This document shows, piece by piece, positions 27,260 through 36,824 of a DNA stretch of 64,000 bases (position 1 is the first letter of the stretch; every line of letters begins with the position of its first letter). Position numbers and translations under genes: made by a program. Location of the stretch: positions 1 through 64,000 of the forward strand of contig NZ_NKHG01000100.1 of the NCBI RefSeq assembly GCF_002744245.1, written 5' to 3'. Below the pieces are notes generated by a model that did not search any database, had not been told where the DNA came from, and worked only from the letters and a program-made list of their open reading frames with translations. This DNA comes from Bacillus pumilus. GTDB taxonomy: Bacteria > Bacillota > Bacilli > Bacillales > Bacillaceae.

Positions 27260-27648
27260 AGCGATCTCAACCTCATTCTTACACTTGCCGGATCTTCCGG
27301 TGGAACAACTGGCTCAATGAAATCTATCAACAGGTTATACACATCTGGCTTTGAAACGGCGTTACCATCTGCCAAAGTATATGAATAGTCGCCAATCTTT
27401 TCAGATTTATAACCCTTTATGATTGATTCATCCCCGTTGATCAGTGCGAAGAACTGCGCCATTTTAATCAATGCGATCTTCGCCTTTTCAGGAAGCGGCT
27501 GATATTTTTCACTTGTGAAATCATGACCTACGATCTTAAATACCTCAGCTTCAGCCTCAATGATGTCACTTTCCAATAGTTCATCCGAGCGGTTTTTCAC
27601 GCTCTCGAATACGCTATACGCCCTAACTTCTTCAGGAGAGATTAGCAT
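27256..27648 (-). CDS. YqbG-like head-tail adaptor
   Basis: 130 aa (ISPEEVRAYSVFESVKNRSDE, GDYSYTLADG), matching the skin-element YqbG family. Alpha-helical, presumably the connector (adaptor) bound to the portal. PBSX itself lacks a separate copy of this annotation; the skin order yqbF-yqbG-yqbH fits. Confidence 0.82.
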   Translation of the reverse strand: MLISPEEVRAYSVFESVKNRSDELLESDIIEAEAEVFKIVGHDFTSEKYQPLPEKAKIALIKMAQFFALINGDESIIKGYKSEKIGDYSYTLADGNAVSKPDVYNLLIDFIEPVVPPEDPASVRMRLRSL

Positions 27649-27653
27649 CAGCC

Positions 27654-28052
27654 TTACTCTCCTGCTTTTTCTTGTTGCTCTTGGCGCTCAAGGATGAAGG
27701 CAATTCTCTCACTCTTATCTTTGAGTTGAGACGGATCGCCGCCAAGATCAATAACAATGGCTTCTTGTTCAGTTTTGTTCATGCCCTTCAGTTCTGATTC
27801 AGTGTAGATTTTTTGTTCTTGTTGCGGTTCTTCTTCGGCCTCTTTTGGTTCTTCCTCTTCCGATGGCTTTTCTTTTGTTTGATCATCCGTTTTTGGATCA
27901 TCAACAGGAGCTTTCACTTCCTTACAAGAGAAAAAATCATTGCCATTGAGATATTGAAAGACCTTTTTCTCAATCTCTTTCTCCTGATTTAAATGAAAGA
28001 CATGCCCCATCACAGAGTATGTCTTTCCCTTGATCAAAACCGCTGTATACAT
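27654..28052 (-). CDS. YqbF-like protein with C-terminal HeH/LEM-like end
   Basis: 132 aa. The N-terminal domain (YTAVLIKGKTYSVMGHVFHL) is followed by a Glu/Lys-rich linker, and a C-terminal KGMNKTEQEAIVIDLGGDP-type HeH motif (nucleic-acid-binding fold) ends it. Similar to skin YqbF. The start is the ATG at 28052, eight bases after AAGGAG; the GTG at 28061 lies in the ribosome site. Confidence 0.72.
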   Translation of the reverse strand: MYTAVLIKGKTYSVMGHVFHLNQEKEIEKKVFQYLNGNDFFSCKEVKAPVDDPKTDDQTKEKPSEEEEPKEAEEEPQQEQKIYTESELKGMNKTEQEAIVIDLGGDPSQLKDKSERIAFILERQEQQEKAGE

Positions 28053-28057
28053 GTTGA

Positions 28058-28981
28058 TCACTCCTTGACCTTAATGATCTTAGCAACAGCATCCTCTTCC
28101 TCAAATTTGCTGTCGAGCTTCGCAGTCAACACAATGATGAATTTACGTCTACGGATGTCTTTATCAACTTCAATGCGAATGTTACGAGAGAAGCCCAAGA
28201 TGATGTTTTTCGGATGAGTCAACAAGATGTCAGAAACATCTGTGCCGTCTTCATCATATGGCTGCATGTTTGCAATACCTTTGACTGGAACACCGAATGC
28301 GGAGGACAGTCCACCTTGTACAGCTGCATCTCCGAGACCTGTCTGACGATCCGCTACTTTGTCTTTCCACTCGACCTCTTGACCTGGAGAAGTGTAGAAA
28401 CGGAATTCTTGTGGAACTCGCAAGTATTTTGGCGGAACAGCTTTGTAACCTTCCTTGAATACTTGGCGTGTAAGTGGTTCACCAGCTACATCTACGATAT
28501 GAGATGTTGCTTGCTTACGAATACCATCAAGTTGCGCTAGATATGCATCACTAGATTTCGTATCACCATTCAAAATCAATTCTTCAATATCAACGGCTGC
28601 ACGCTCAGCAAGCATTTGCATGATAGTATTTTGTAAATTATCACCCTCGATGTTATTTTCAAGCGTGTCATATGTGATATTTACTTCAGCGATGACTTCT
28701 TTTGCATTAAGCTCCACAGTGCTTGTTGTTGGCGCAGACTTTTGCTCATTAGTTAAACCTACACCTTCTTGACCAGGACGAAGAATCCGCTGACCAAAAC
28801 CGATTTTTTCGATTTTTTGTGCATCACTATCCATTGGAATAACACGTGCATCTTGTAGCAGTGTTGGTGCATTTTGCACCATACGAATAAATGTGCTAGA
28901 TTGGGTCGGATTCATGAGACCGCCTGTTTTTAAAGTCGCAAGCGTCACTTCCGCCTTGTTAATTACCTCTTGATTTCTCAC
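28058..28981 (-). CDS. xkdG: Major capsid protein, XkdG family
   Basis: 307 aa with the HK97-fold XkdG/YqbE pattern ([61 protein letters not shown]). It follows the XkdF protease/scaffold gene. The N-terminus is probably cleaved at maturation, as XkdF encodes a protease. Confidence 0.92.
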   Translation of the reverse strand: MRNQEVINKAEVTLATLKTGGLMNPTQSSTFIRMVQNAPTLLQDARVIPMDSDAQKIEKIGFGQRILRPGQEGVGLTNEQKSAPTTSTVELNAKEVIAEVNITYDTLENNIEGDNLQNTIMQMLAERAAVDIEELILNGDTKSSDAYLAQLDGIRKQATSHIVDVAGEPLTRQVFKEGYKAVPPKYLRVPQEFRFYTSPGQEVEWKDKVADRQTGLGDAAVQGGLSSAFGVPVKGIANMQPYDEDGTDVSDILLTHPKNIILGFSRNIRIEVDKDIRRRKFIIVLTAKLDSKFEEEDAVAKIIKVKE

Positions 28982-29002
28982 GTTAGTTCCTCCTATCTGG
29001 GC

Positions 29003-30175
29003 TTAAAGTAAGCCATCCCATACTGCTTCAGATTTTTGTAAGTCCTGTTGTTGTGCATCTCCTACGCCATTACCTTGCGGACGTGCTTTTTCAAGGGCTT
29101 CGACTCTTTCAACAACTGGAGCCAATGCCTTTTCTACAGCTGCGGCCATTTCTTTTGCAACCTCTTCATCAATTTGTTTTTCTTGCGGATCAGGCTGACC
29201 TTCGCCTTCTCCTTTTCCAAGGTCATCCAGACGCTTTACAACCGGTGCAATTGTGTCATCTAGCATCTTTTGCAGATCTTCTTTTTTCACTTCTTCGTTC
29301 TCCTCCTTCTCTTCCGCTTGACTCAACAGATTGTCGATAGCGGCTCTTGCATTTTTCAATTCAGTTAAGTTAGCAGCTGAAAACTTCCGGCCAGCTTTTG
29401 CGACTTCTTCAGGTGGATCAGTTTGGATCCCCGCTAAGTCATCAGTAAGCAAAATCTCTTGTGTAATTTCCACAAAGTCTTGCAGTGCTGACCTAACCTT
29501 GTCAGGATCAGTCTCCAAGTCTTCATCGTCGTAAGAATCCCATTTATACAAAACGGAATTCAGTGCATCTTGTGCCGCCCAAAACTCACGACGCATGCGG
29601 CCTTTGTCATATCTGTTCTTTACTTCTCCTTTTGATAAAAAGAAGTTTTTGAGCAAAGAAAAAAGCCCCTTCTCTTCAGAAGCTGGCTCACGCTCTTGCT
29701 TACCTATATCCGCTGTTCCGGCCATTGAGTAACCGGTGATCTCACCCTTTTGAATCTGTTCCCAGATTTCATCGGAAGCCTTTGTCACAAGGACCCACGA
29801 TCCTTTCTTGATAACTTCATCGCCCATTTCAAAATCGGAAGGCGCGATGTACGATTCAACGACTTCCCCGACACCGCCTTGGAAGTCGTGCTGCTTGTCG
29901 ATCTCACGTGCATCCTTCAGGAATCCATGAGCGGCTTTCTCAATCTCCGCCGGTGTCATGTAATCTCCATGTGCATCCGCTACGTTTGGTTCGTATACAA
30001 TACCGTACACAAGACGCTGCGCATCATCAGCCTTCGCAATGACCTTGATCTCTTTTTGAAAGTCTGGCTGCTTTTCTGATTTCATAAAAAAGAACTGCTT
30101 TTGATTAGCAGCCTTATCCACGTATGAAACGTGTGTGATCTTTGCATTTATCAATTCGCGTGGCAATTCATTCAC
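29003..30175 (-). CDS. xkdF: XkdF prohead protease / scaffold
   Basis: 390 aa. The N-terminal ~170 residues form an XkdF-type peptidase domain (LVYGIVYEPNVADAHGDYMT, IDKQHDF, GSWVLVTKASDEIWEQI). The C-terminal half is a highly charged Glu/Lys coiled coil (about 270-370) typical of scaffolds. Protease and scaffold act together in prohead assembly. Confidence 0.88.
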   Translation of the reverse strand: MNELPRELINAKITHVSYVDKAANQKQFFFMKSEKQPDFQKEIKVIAKADDAQRLVYGIVYEPNVADAHGDYMTPAEIEKAAHGFLKDAREIDKQHDFQGGVGEVVESYIAPSDFEMGDEVIKKGSWVLVTKASDEIWEQIQKGEITGYSMAGTADIGKQEREPASEEKGLFSLLKNFFLSKGEVKNRYDKGRMRREFWAAQDALNSVLYKWDSYDDEDLETDPDKVRSALQDFVEITQEILLTDDLAGIQTDPPEEVAKAGRKFSAANLTELKNARAAIDNLLSQAEEKEENEEVKKEDLQKMLDDTIAPVVKRLDDLGKGEGEGQPDPQEKQIDEEVAKEMAAAVEKALAPVVERVEALEKARPQGNGVGDAQQQDLQKSEAVWDGLL

Positions 30176-31085
30176 CTCCTTTCAAAACTGCTTCTCTAAT
30201 TTCTTCTTTTTCCTCTGCTGACAATCCTAAAATAGCAGGATCAACCACAGGGCCCACAGCACAATGACAATTTACTCGCTCTTTTGGCGTGAGCTGTGTA
30301 TCTCTCGGAAACATGCACCGTTCTCCGCTGCCTGGTATCTCGAATTCCTCATCCAAAGGAATGATGGTTCCGTCCAGCTGCACATGACTTTCTCTGGACT
30401 GATTCTTTTTCCCGCCGCTGTGCTTCCATTGCTTTGCTGTCACAGCTGGAGATTGGACATAGGATTCATGTTGAGCTACGGAAGAAGCAGTCAACACTTC
30501 AGTTACAGCTGTCACACGTGCGCGCTTGCGGCTGAATTCAGGAAGGTCCTTCAGCTCCAATTCAATCTCCTGGATAGACCGCCCTTCTTTTATGCCATCT
30601 TTCAAGGTTTGTTCAATAGCCTCATGAGTATTCAGCTGCATCAGCTGCGCCAACTCCTGCGACCATGATTCAATCCACTGTGCAGTTTTCTCGGACAGCA
30701 CCTTGAATGGAATATCTGCATCGATGGAATGCATGATCTTCTCAGCCAGCTGCGTGACGGTAAGTGTTAGAAAGACAGCCGTTTCTTTTCCGAACAACTC
30801 CGCAAATTCATCTGATGTGAATAGATCATTATTAAAAAACGCTAGAATTGATTCTAACGTTTCCGAATCGTCTTTGGATATAAAACCATTCAGTTCATTC
30901 AAAAACGTCCTGCGTTGCAATCTGAGAAGTTTTGCGGTGGTTTTCTCATACTCCTCCACCAGAGAGGGAATGTCCTTCAGTTCAGGGAAATCTGCTACAG
31001 CTGCTTCAAGTTCTTGGACCTCTTCTGCCTCCGCTTTTTCTAAAAAGGAATTGATGTTTTTTATCAGCTGATCCATCTTGTTCAT
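30168..31085 (-). CDS. Minor head protein, SPP1 gp7-like
   Basis: 305 aa. An N-terminal helical part is followed by the Mu F/gp7 domain in the last 110 residues: RARVTAVTEVLTASS, KQWKHSGG, and a Cys/His cluster (GERCMFPRD, RVNCHCAVGP). Head morphogenesis proteins of this type bind the portal and DNA and are encoded right after it. It overlaps portal and xkdF genes by a few bases. Confidence 0.85.
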   Translation of the reverse strand: MNKMDQLIKNINSFLEKAEAEEVQELEAAVADFPELKDIPSLVEEYEKTTAKLLRLQRRTFLNELNGFISKDDSETLESILAFFNNDLFTSDEFAELFGKETAVFLTLTVTQLAEKIMHSIDADIPFKVLSEKTAQWIESWSQELAQLMQLNTHEAIEQTLKDGIKEGRSIQEIELELKDLPEFSRKRARVTAVTEVLTASSVAQHESYVQSPAVTAKQWKHSGGKKNQSRESHVQLDGTIIPLDEEFEIPGSGERCMFPRDTQLTPKERVNCHCAVGPVVDPAILGLSAEEKEEIREAVLKGGE

Positions 31086-32602
31086 TTGCCTATCTCCTCT
31101 AGTACATCCCTAATGTCTTTTAAGAGATGAGCCACGTCTTCCTGGGAACCCGCAGATTTTTGAAGCACTGTGTCAAGCAAGCTAGTTGATGCCTTTGGCT
31201 TCGCTTCAATCGGTCGGTGATATTCTTCCTCCGGCCATTCTTCTAACGTTTTTCCAAGAATACGGCCAGCCAGATCACGCAGGTCATTCGGTGAAACCGC
31301 TCCTGCTTGAATAAACGGTGTAAGAACCTTTGCAATTTCGAGCGGATCACGAAAGTCAGGACCATTTAAGATAAGGCGCACATGCCACAGATCAAGATCA
31401 GGAAGAAAGAGTGTATTGAGCTTGCCAGTGATGATCATTCTTTCTGGCTGAAATACCTGCTCTTCAGTTGTCTTACGAGCGGTGTCAGCTGTCGCCTTGT
31501 TATAATCCTGTGACTCGCCTGTGTAGATCGGCGGCAGACGAAAAGAAGAACGTATCTTGTTTCTCGTTTTCTCATCGTAATCTAGGAACAGCGCATCCTC
31601 CTGGAGAATCTCGGCCAGTGATTTTATATCCACCTTCACATTAGCCGGCTCTTCATCGTTCGATATCTCATCCTTTTTGGGAATTCCTTCAACTTCCAAC
31701 AAAAGAAACTTATGTGCATTGTCTGATCCCTCGATGCCGTTCATGTATTCCTGCAGCTGTTCATACGAGGATTCAGAAAGCATTCCATTCTCTACAGTAA
31801 TTGCAGCCGGCACATGCCGCCCTTGTTTAAAGTACAGATAGTTCAGTTCTTCAGCTTTGCGCGCACCATACATATTGACGATGTTACCAATCCAACGAGG
31901 AACACCATATGTACCGCTGCCGATCTTAAAGTGGATGACTTCGCTTGCTACAAGATCAGAAGGGGTGTCTTCGCTGTATTCTCCTGTAGCAGCATTCATG
32001 ACTCTGGGATCGCCGTACTCTTTGAAGAATACTTTTTTAGTGTTGACCTGCTGCACATACTTCCTGAATCTCTTCTTCCGTTGCAATGACTTTACTTGTC
32101 CGCTTTCTGTGTATCGGAAATCGACCTCAACAGGGTCACCAAGCTTACAGACTCTCAAGTATTGTGCATCCAGATATTCAATGCCTGCAGGCTTCCCTGT
32201 ACCTTCTCGAAGCACTTCTACGAACCCATTGCCTGTCCGTTCCCGATCCTCTATCACATAACCAAGAACCACTTCGGCTGACTCATCATAGTTCATATAT
32301 CTAGCGAATTCTTCAAGTTGAGTCCATTCTTTCTCAGCTACATCTTTCTTGTCTTTCGGTGCATTCTCAGCGTTAAAGTCGAAAGTGTATTCAACTCCCA
32401 AGCCGAAACCTAGAATATTCGTTTTATACGCATCGATGCATTGCTGAAGAATGGTAGAATACTCGGCCATTTGTTTGAGCTCTTTGATATTGTATGGCGG
32501 CTCGATCACATCATCTGTCTCGTAATTAAATCCATCTTCATAAATCTGCTTAGTGGTTTCAGACACATTGGCCTTCATCACTGTTGCTCTGACTGTTTTC
32601 AT
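31082..32602 (-). CDS. xkdE: Portal protein XkdE
   Basis: 506 aa of the PBSX portal family (VIEPPYNIKELKQMAEYSTILQQCIDAYKTNI, YGVPRWIGNIVNMYGARKAEE, FRLPPIYTGES). It forms the dodecameric ring through which terminase packages DNA. It adjoins the large terminase gene. Confidence 0.94.
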   Translation of the reverse strand: MKTVRATVMKANVSETTKQIYEDGFNYETDDVIEPPYNIKELKQMAEYSTILQQCIDAYKTNILGFGLGVEYTFDFNAENAPKDKKDVAEKEWTQLEEFARYMNYDESAEVVLGYVIEDRERTGNGFVEVLREGTGKPAGIEYLDAQYLRVCKLGDPVEVDFRYTESGQVKSLQRKKRFRKYVQQVNTKKVFFKEYGDPRVMNAATGEYSEDTPSDLVASEVIHFKIGSGTYGVPRWIGNIVNMYGARKAEELNYLYFKQGRHVPAAITVENGMLSESSYEQLQEYMNGIEGSDNAHKFLLLEVEGIPKKDEISNDEEPANVKVDIKSLAEILQEDALFLDYDEKTRNKIRSSFRLPPIYTGESQDYNKATADTARKTTEEQVFQPERMIITGKLNTLFLPDLDLWHVRLILNGPDFRDPLEIAKVLTPFIQAGAVSPNDLRDLAGRILGKTLEEWPEEEYHRPIEAKPKASTSLLDTVLQKSAGSQEDVAHLLKDIRDVLEEIGK

Positions 32603-33906
32603 CAGCGTGACCTCCTTTCTCTATTCGGACGTATCCGCTCTTTTGGTTTTTCTTTCAGATCGGTGACCTCATAATCATCTAGCGCATACCAGATGGCTGA
32701 AAAAGTATGAGGGTCAATCTTAAACTCGTCCTCTATGATATTGCCGAGCTTGTCCGTCTTGTACGTGAGCGGTTGAAGCTCATAGATCGTGTTTTTGCAC
32801 GAGTCGGAACAAATGATTTTCTTAAACCGTTTGATCTTCTTTGTGTATTGCAAGCGTGATCCTTGGAACTTATGAGCGGCCACCATGTTGTATCCCATCT
32901 TGCGGAAATATGCGATTGTCTTTTGTTCATTGTCGGCCTTTATCAGCTCTTTTGTGACAATGAACTCTTTCAAATCCTCGACAGTAACATCATCAGTCTT
33001 GCCACGATCGTAATACTCCCAATAGATATAGAGATATTTCTTTTCGTGATCTACAGCCAATCTAACCACAGCGTTATACGAATCAACGAAACCAAAGTCC
33101 ATGCCTGCTCTAAGCAAAGGACGATTGATATTTGAGATGGCCAACATCACATCTTCATGAGGTTGCACCTCGAATTGAGGAAGAACACGAATTCCGTTAA
33201 TGCCAAAATGACCTTTTCGGGCTATTCGATAAAGGTCTGGATCGTATTCCTTTAGTTCGTCCAGCTGCTTAATATAACTGACCGGAAGGAATAAGTTGTC
33301 TTCAGCTGTAGAATGATGATAGTACGTATCGTTGATAGCGATAGTACGTTCCTTGTATAGTATCTCGTCATCAAGGGTGAAGCGGTTGTTCTGATCATCC
33401 TTAAAGAAGTGACGGTATGTCCAGTTATCCTGACCGACAGGGTTCGTTGATAGGATCATGTGCAAATCCAAAGTCGGGTGACGCAAACGACCAAGCAGTT
33501 CCTTGAATCCCTCGTACTTAACCTCAGAACACTCTTCAATCCAAATGATCGAGATATTGTTGATCGACTTTAACTTAGCTGGCTTGTCCAAGCCTTTGAA
33601 AATGATCCGGCTCCCATTATGAAATTTAAGCATGAGCGGTGATGTCCGGCATTGAATGACATGATCAAGTCCAAGATCATTCACAATCTCTTCAAATAAA
33701 GAAAACGTGGAATCTCTGTGTGTGTCGTAGACTTCACGAATTACAAGTGCTGTTCTCTTTTCATCCAGTAACTTTAAGATGAGTTTCAGAGCAATGTGAT
33801 AGCTTTTAGATGACCCATAACCACCCACCAAGAACTGAAACTTCTGATCCCAGTCAAAAAGAAAGTCCTCAAAGTGTGGATTGACCTCTTTTTCCATCAG
33901 TTGCAT
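32602..33906 (-). CDS. xtmB: Terminase large subunit XtmB
   Basis: 434 aa. ATPase domain with Walker [11 protein letters not shown] (about 28-37) and Walker [10 protein letters not shown] (about 122-130), then the nuclease domain with acidic residues ([15 protein letters not shown] and later FYD/E positions). Drives DNA packaging. Matches PBSX XtmB. Confidence 0.95.
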   Translation of the reverse strand: MQLMEKEVNPHFEDFLFDWDQKFQFLVGGYGSSKSYHIALKLILKLLDEKRTALVIREVYDTHRDSTFSLFEEIVNDLGLDHVIQCRTSPLMLKFHNGSRIIFKGLDKPAKLKSINNISIIWIEECSEVKYEGFKELLGRLRHPTLDLHMILSTNPVGQDNWTYRHFFKDDQNNRFTLDDEILYKERTIAINDTYYHHSTAEDNLFLPVSYIKQLDELKEYDPDLYRIARKGHFGINGIRVLPQFEVQPHEDVMLAISNINRPLLRAGMDFGFVDSYNAVVRLAVDHEKKYLYIYWEYYDRGKTDDVTVEDLKEFIVTKELIKADNEQKTIAYFRKMGYNMVAAHKFQGSRLQYTKKIKRFKKIICSDSCKNTIYELQPLTYKTDKLGNIIEDEFKIDPHTFSAIWYALDDYEVTDLKEKPKERIRPNRERRSR

Positions 33907-34790
33907 CAGCCATCACCTTTATTCTTCCGCTTAATTGTTATTTGGACAGAATCATCGACAGGTCTAGCGGTGATCCGCTCCAGTTCTGCCTCTCTCGTTC
34001 GGTTTGTAAGATCAAGGCCACGAAGCCTCAATTCGTATTCAGACATAGTTTTCATTATGTCGACTTTCTGCCTAATGGCTTTATCGCGTTGTGCGGTCAC
34101 ACGTGTCAGAGCATCTTCTATGCTCAATATCTTCTCCAGCAGCGGTGAGTCTGTCTCCTCAATCTGGACCACTGCTAGACGTTCATTAGTTATCGGAACA
34201 GCTTTAATCAGACCATTTTTATCTGGAGCCTGTACAACGTCTTTCATCTTCCGCATTTGCTGCAAGACTGTCCGCTGCTTATCAGTCAGTCCATTCTCGT
34301 ATTTAGTGATCAAGCGCATCATTCTTGTTTCACGAACGCTCAATAATCGTATTGATAGATCAATTTGGTACAAAGGATCAGTCTCAATCTCAGTAAAAAG
34401 CTTCTGCTCCTTTTCATCCATGTACTCAAACATGATCGTTTCATATTCACCGGTCTTGAATGAATTCTTGTTCCCTTTAGGAGCTGCACCACCCCTATTG
34501 CCTTTAGCATTTTGGTTGCCAGGTGGCGCTTTACCTCCTTTATTACCTCTGGCGTTTTTACTCCCTTTTGGAGCGCCAGGACGTTTAGTAACGTTACCAT
34601 TGGATATATCTTTTGGTTTAGTAACGTTACCATTCAATTTCTCATCCCAAGAGTCTTGGTTCTTCCATTTGCGGATAAGCGTTTGGGAACACTCTAATTC
34701 TTCAGCAATGTCTTTCAGTAAGCGGGTTCCATTGCTTTCCTTCCACAATTGGAATGCCTGATCTCTTTTAGGATTTCTCGGTCTAGCCAT
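33906..34790 (-). CDS. xtmA: Terminase small subunit XtmA
   Basis: 294 aa. An N-terminal helix-turn-helix ([33 protein letters not shown]) is followed by a low-complexity Gly/Asn/Lys linker ([17 protein letters not shown]) and a C-terminal coiled region, as in PBSX XtmA. It recognises the packaging site; the gap 34791-35219 upstream is a candidate location for that site. Start behind GGAGGTGGGTG. Confidence 0.92.
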   Translation of the reverse strand: MARPRNPKRDQAFQLWKESNGTRLLKDIAEELECSQTLIRKWKNQDSWDEKLNGNVTKPKDISNGNVTKRPGAPKGSKNARGNKGGKAPPGNQNAKGNRGGAAPKGNKNSFKTGEYETIMFEYMDEKEQKLFTEIETDPLYQIDLSIRLLSVRETRMMRLITKYENGLTDKQRTVLQQMRKMKDVVQAPDKNGLIKAVPITNERLAVVQIEETDSPLLEKILSIEDALTRVTAQRDKAIRQKVDIMKTMSEYELRLRGLDLTNRTREAELERITARPVDDSVQITIKRKNKGDG

Positions 34791-34837
34791 TACATATCAC
34801 CCACCTCCGAGCTGCTGAATTAAGTTTGAGTTTGTTT

Positions 34838-35026
34838 TTAAATATCGTCATACTTTTGTAATTCGATGTCGAGTTCTATGAGCTTCTTCAGATCTTCCAC
34901 AGAAGACAATTTGATGTTTCCTTCTTTAAAGTCTCTTACCCATTGAGAGATGCAAGCCTGTGCAATTTTGCGGTAGTTCTCTTTTGATTTATCTATACCT
35001 TCAGCCTGTTCAGCTTGAAGAGTCAT
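34838..35026 (-). CDS. Small helical protein upstream of terminase
   Basis: 62 aa, charged and helical (SKENYRKIAQACISQWVRDFKEG, SVEDLKKLIELDIELQKYDD). The start ATG overlaps the stop of the 20-codon ORF before it (ATGA), so the two are translationally coupled. No family recognised. Confidence 0.6.
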   Translation of the reverse strand: MTLQAEQAEGIDKSKENYRKIAQACISQWVRDFKEGNIKLSSVEDLKKLIELDIELQKYDDI

Positions 35027-35085
35027 AGCATTTCCATCTTTTCTTCGTCAGAAAGGGAACGTGTGTTTGTATTTTCTATTGTCAT
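35023..35085 (-). CDS. 20-residue leader ORF
   Basis: A 20-codon ORF (MTIENTNT ... EEKMEML) with an AGGGAG site just before the ATG at 35085. Its stop overlaps the start of the next gene. Its ribosome site (CAGGGAG) is complementary to CTCCCTG about 75 bases upstream on the same strand, so it could be sequestered. Confidence 0.45.
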   Translation of the reverse strand: MTIENTNTRSLSDEEKMEML

Positions 35086-35107
35086 TCTCCCTGACCTCCG
35101 TTACAAT
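35079..35107 (+). promoter_or_regulatory. Plus-strand promoter in the terminase upstream gap
   Basis: TTGTCA (35079-35084), exactly 17 bases, TACAAT (35102-35107): a strong sigma-A promoter pointing away from the terminase genes. Confidence 0.7.
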
Positions 35108-35113
35108 AGTGGA

Positions 35114-35221
35114 TGAGAGCGTGATATTTTCCCACAAACGCGGCCGCGTCTTGATCACGCTCTTAGGCAGGGAGGTTCTTTCTGTCTTTGAAGGGAGGGT
35201 GTTGTCAGCACCCTCTTTTTT
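35114..35221 (+). ncRNA. Candidate ~108-nt structured phage RNA
   Basis: From the predicted start point a 10-bp stem AGAGCGTGAT / ATCACGCTCT (35116-35125, 35154-35163) encloses a loop with a perfect 12-base palindrome ACGCGGCCGCGT (35138-35149). A strong terminator (GAGGGTG / CACCCTC, 35195-35215, six T) ends the unit. There is no ORF with a ribosome site. Other readings: cos/pac packaging site, or an RNA switch on the minus-strand mRNA. Confidence 0.55.
35195..35221 (+). terminator. Terminator of the candidate RNA
   Basis: A 7-bp GC-rich stem with a 7-base loop and a run of six T, functional only on the plus strand. It touches the stop codon of the methyltransferase gene. Confidence 0.8.
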
Positions 35222-36242
35222 ATTTAAACCATTGTAAATATATATGTTCCGCGATCCGCCTCATCATCACTGGAGGCACGCTCATTCCGCATACATACTG
35301 CACTGAAGCGTCCATAAAGTCATAATCCAGTGGGAAAGATTGCATCAGAATAATATCCCTTTCAGAGATATAATAAGGTTCATCGTATCTAATAAAGACA
35401 GAACCGCTTGCTAGTGTTGGCGGAACTAAACTGTTTTTAACTAATACTGTATTGAAATTCCGCTCTTTATCTTCTGTTCGTTTAGTAATGTCTCCAATGT
35501 TGCTATCGGACGGCCGCCGCTTAATCCATCTTTTATACGTTTTACTCGATTCATTCAGCCTTGATCCATGTCCACTTCTAAACTCTCCATATGTGATTGG
35601 CGGTTCATTAAATGTCAATTTTAATGGTGGCAGATTCAGGTCCTTTCTACGGCCAATAAAAAAGACCCGCTCTCTTCTTTGCGGGACTCCCATTGTGGCA
35701 GCGTTCAGCAGGAACAGTTGAACGTCATACCCTATTTTTTTTGCTCGTTCAATGACAAGTTTCACATACCCTTTTGCTTTTCCTTTGATCATGCCACTTA
35801 CATTCTCAGCCACAAAGGTTTTAGGCCGCAAATGTTCCACAGCGTCCAGGTAATGAAAGAACAGATCGTCTAGTTTTTGGACAGCTTGCCCCTCTCTGAA
35901 CGCCTTTTCTCTTCCCCAATCCTCTTCCCTTTTTCCTGCAGTAGAAAAGACGCTGCATGGTGGCGATCCGTCAAACACATCAAGGTTCATGAGTTCTTCA
36001 GGAAGCTCTGAGAGCGGGATCTGGTTAAACTCTCGAATGTCCATGAGATAAGGATATTTCGGCTTGTGATTCTTTTTATAGATTTTCATCATTTGCGGAT
36101 CGATCTCGCAGTTTCCCAGCAATTCAAACCCTGCTAATTTGTAGCCCATTGATGAGCCACCACCGCACGAGAATGTACTAAACACTTTCAGGCCATTGGA
36201 AGGGATGTTTTTAAGATCACTCAATTTCCATCTATAGTTCAT
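35220..36242 (-). CDS. DNA (cytosine-5-) methyltransferase, orphan
   Basis: 340 aa with all C5-methyltransferase landmarks: motif I FSTFSCGGGSSMGYKLAGFE (about 22-41), catalytic SPPCS (about 94-98), AENVSGM motif VI (about 146-152), QRRERVF motif VIII (about 190-196), and C-terminal motifs IX/X (PPTLASG). No restriction enzyme gene is adjacent. It probably protects phage DNA against host restriction or marks it for replication. It overlaps nothing upstream and follows the ParB-like gene by 8 bp. Confidence 0.92.
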   Translation of the reverse strand: MNYRWKLSDLKNIPSNGLKVFSTFSCGGGSSMGYKLAGFELLGNCEIDPQMMKIYKKNHKPKYPYLMDIREFNQIPLSELPEELMNLDVFDGSPPCSVFSTAGKREEDWGREKAFREGQAVQKLDDLFFHYLDAVEHLRPKTFVAENVSGMIKGKAKGYVKLVIERAKKIGYDVQLFLLNAATMGVPQRRERVFFIGRRKDLNLPPLKLTFNEPPITYGEFRSGHGSRLNESSKTYKRWIKRRPSDSNIGDITKRTEDKERNFNTVLVKNSLVPPTLASGSVFIRYDEPYYISERDIILMQSFPLDYDFMDASVQYVCGMSVPPVMMRRIAEHIYLQWFK

Positions 36243-36250
36243 GTTGCCAC

Positions 36251-36769
36251 CTACTCATTAAACGAGAATCCACACTTAGGACATGTATGCTCAAATTGAT
36301 CATCTCCATATTCATCCAGATCGATCTCATGACTCTCAGATACTGCTCCACCTTGACCTGTATGTTCCAGATCATTCAGAACATCCTCTAATTCTGCGTC
36401 ACTGAATCCCGTTAAACTTAGATCATACCCTGATCCCTCTAAATCCTTAAGCAGTTCAGTAAGTTTATACTCATCCCATTCACCGTCAATCTTATTCAAT
36501 GCGATATTCAGTGCTTTTTCATCTTGTTCATTAAGTGATACGACGGATACAGGAATATCACTTGGATTGTCCTCCATCAATACTTTGAAACGTTGATGAC
36601 CTCCTACGAGATGGCCAGTCCGTTCATTCCAGATGAGCGGATCAACGTATCCAAACTTTTCTATAGATTGTTTTAGTGAGTCATACTCGGGATCTCCTGG
36701 TTGTAGATCAATTCGGGGGTTATATGGTGATGGGTTAATTTTATGTACGGGAATTGTTTTGATATTCAT
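36251..36769 (-). CDS. ParB-like nuclease-domain protein with zinc-ribbon tail
   Basis: 172 aa. A ParB/Srx domain in the first ~95 residues (INPSPYNPRID, LIWNERTGHLVGGHQRFKVL, the GGHQR motif), a Glu/Asp-rich middle, and CPKCGFSF at the end. Such proteins commonly accompany phage DNA methyltransferases, and this one lies directly upstream of one. Start has TAGGAGG. Confidence 0.88.
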   Translation of the reverse strand: MNIKTIPVHKINPSPYNPRIDLQPGDPEYDSLKQSIEKFGYVDPLIWNERTGHLVGGHQRFKVLMEDNPSDIPVSVVSLNEQDEKALNIALNKIDGEWDEYKLTELLKDLEGSGYDLSLTGFSDAELEDVLNDLEHTGQGGAVSESHEIDLDEYGDDQFEHTCPKCGFSFNE

Positions 36770-36794
36770 CGATGTTTCCTCCTATTAAAACAAA

Positions 36795-36819
36795 TGATGC
36801 CGCCCTGGAGGCGGCATCA
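36795..36819 (-). terminator. Terminator after the 114-aa gene
   Basis: A perfect 10-bp stem TGATGCCGCC / GGCGGCATCA with a 5-base loop; followed by TTTGTTTT on the minus strand. Confidence 0.88.
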
Positions 36820-36824
36820 ACTGC

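Noticed and set aside
34791-35219. Firm assignment of a cos or pac site in the gap before the small terminase gene
   Set aside because: Palindromes are present, but nothing in the sequence alone distinguishes a packaging site from the RNA candidate; kept only as an alternative.
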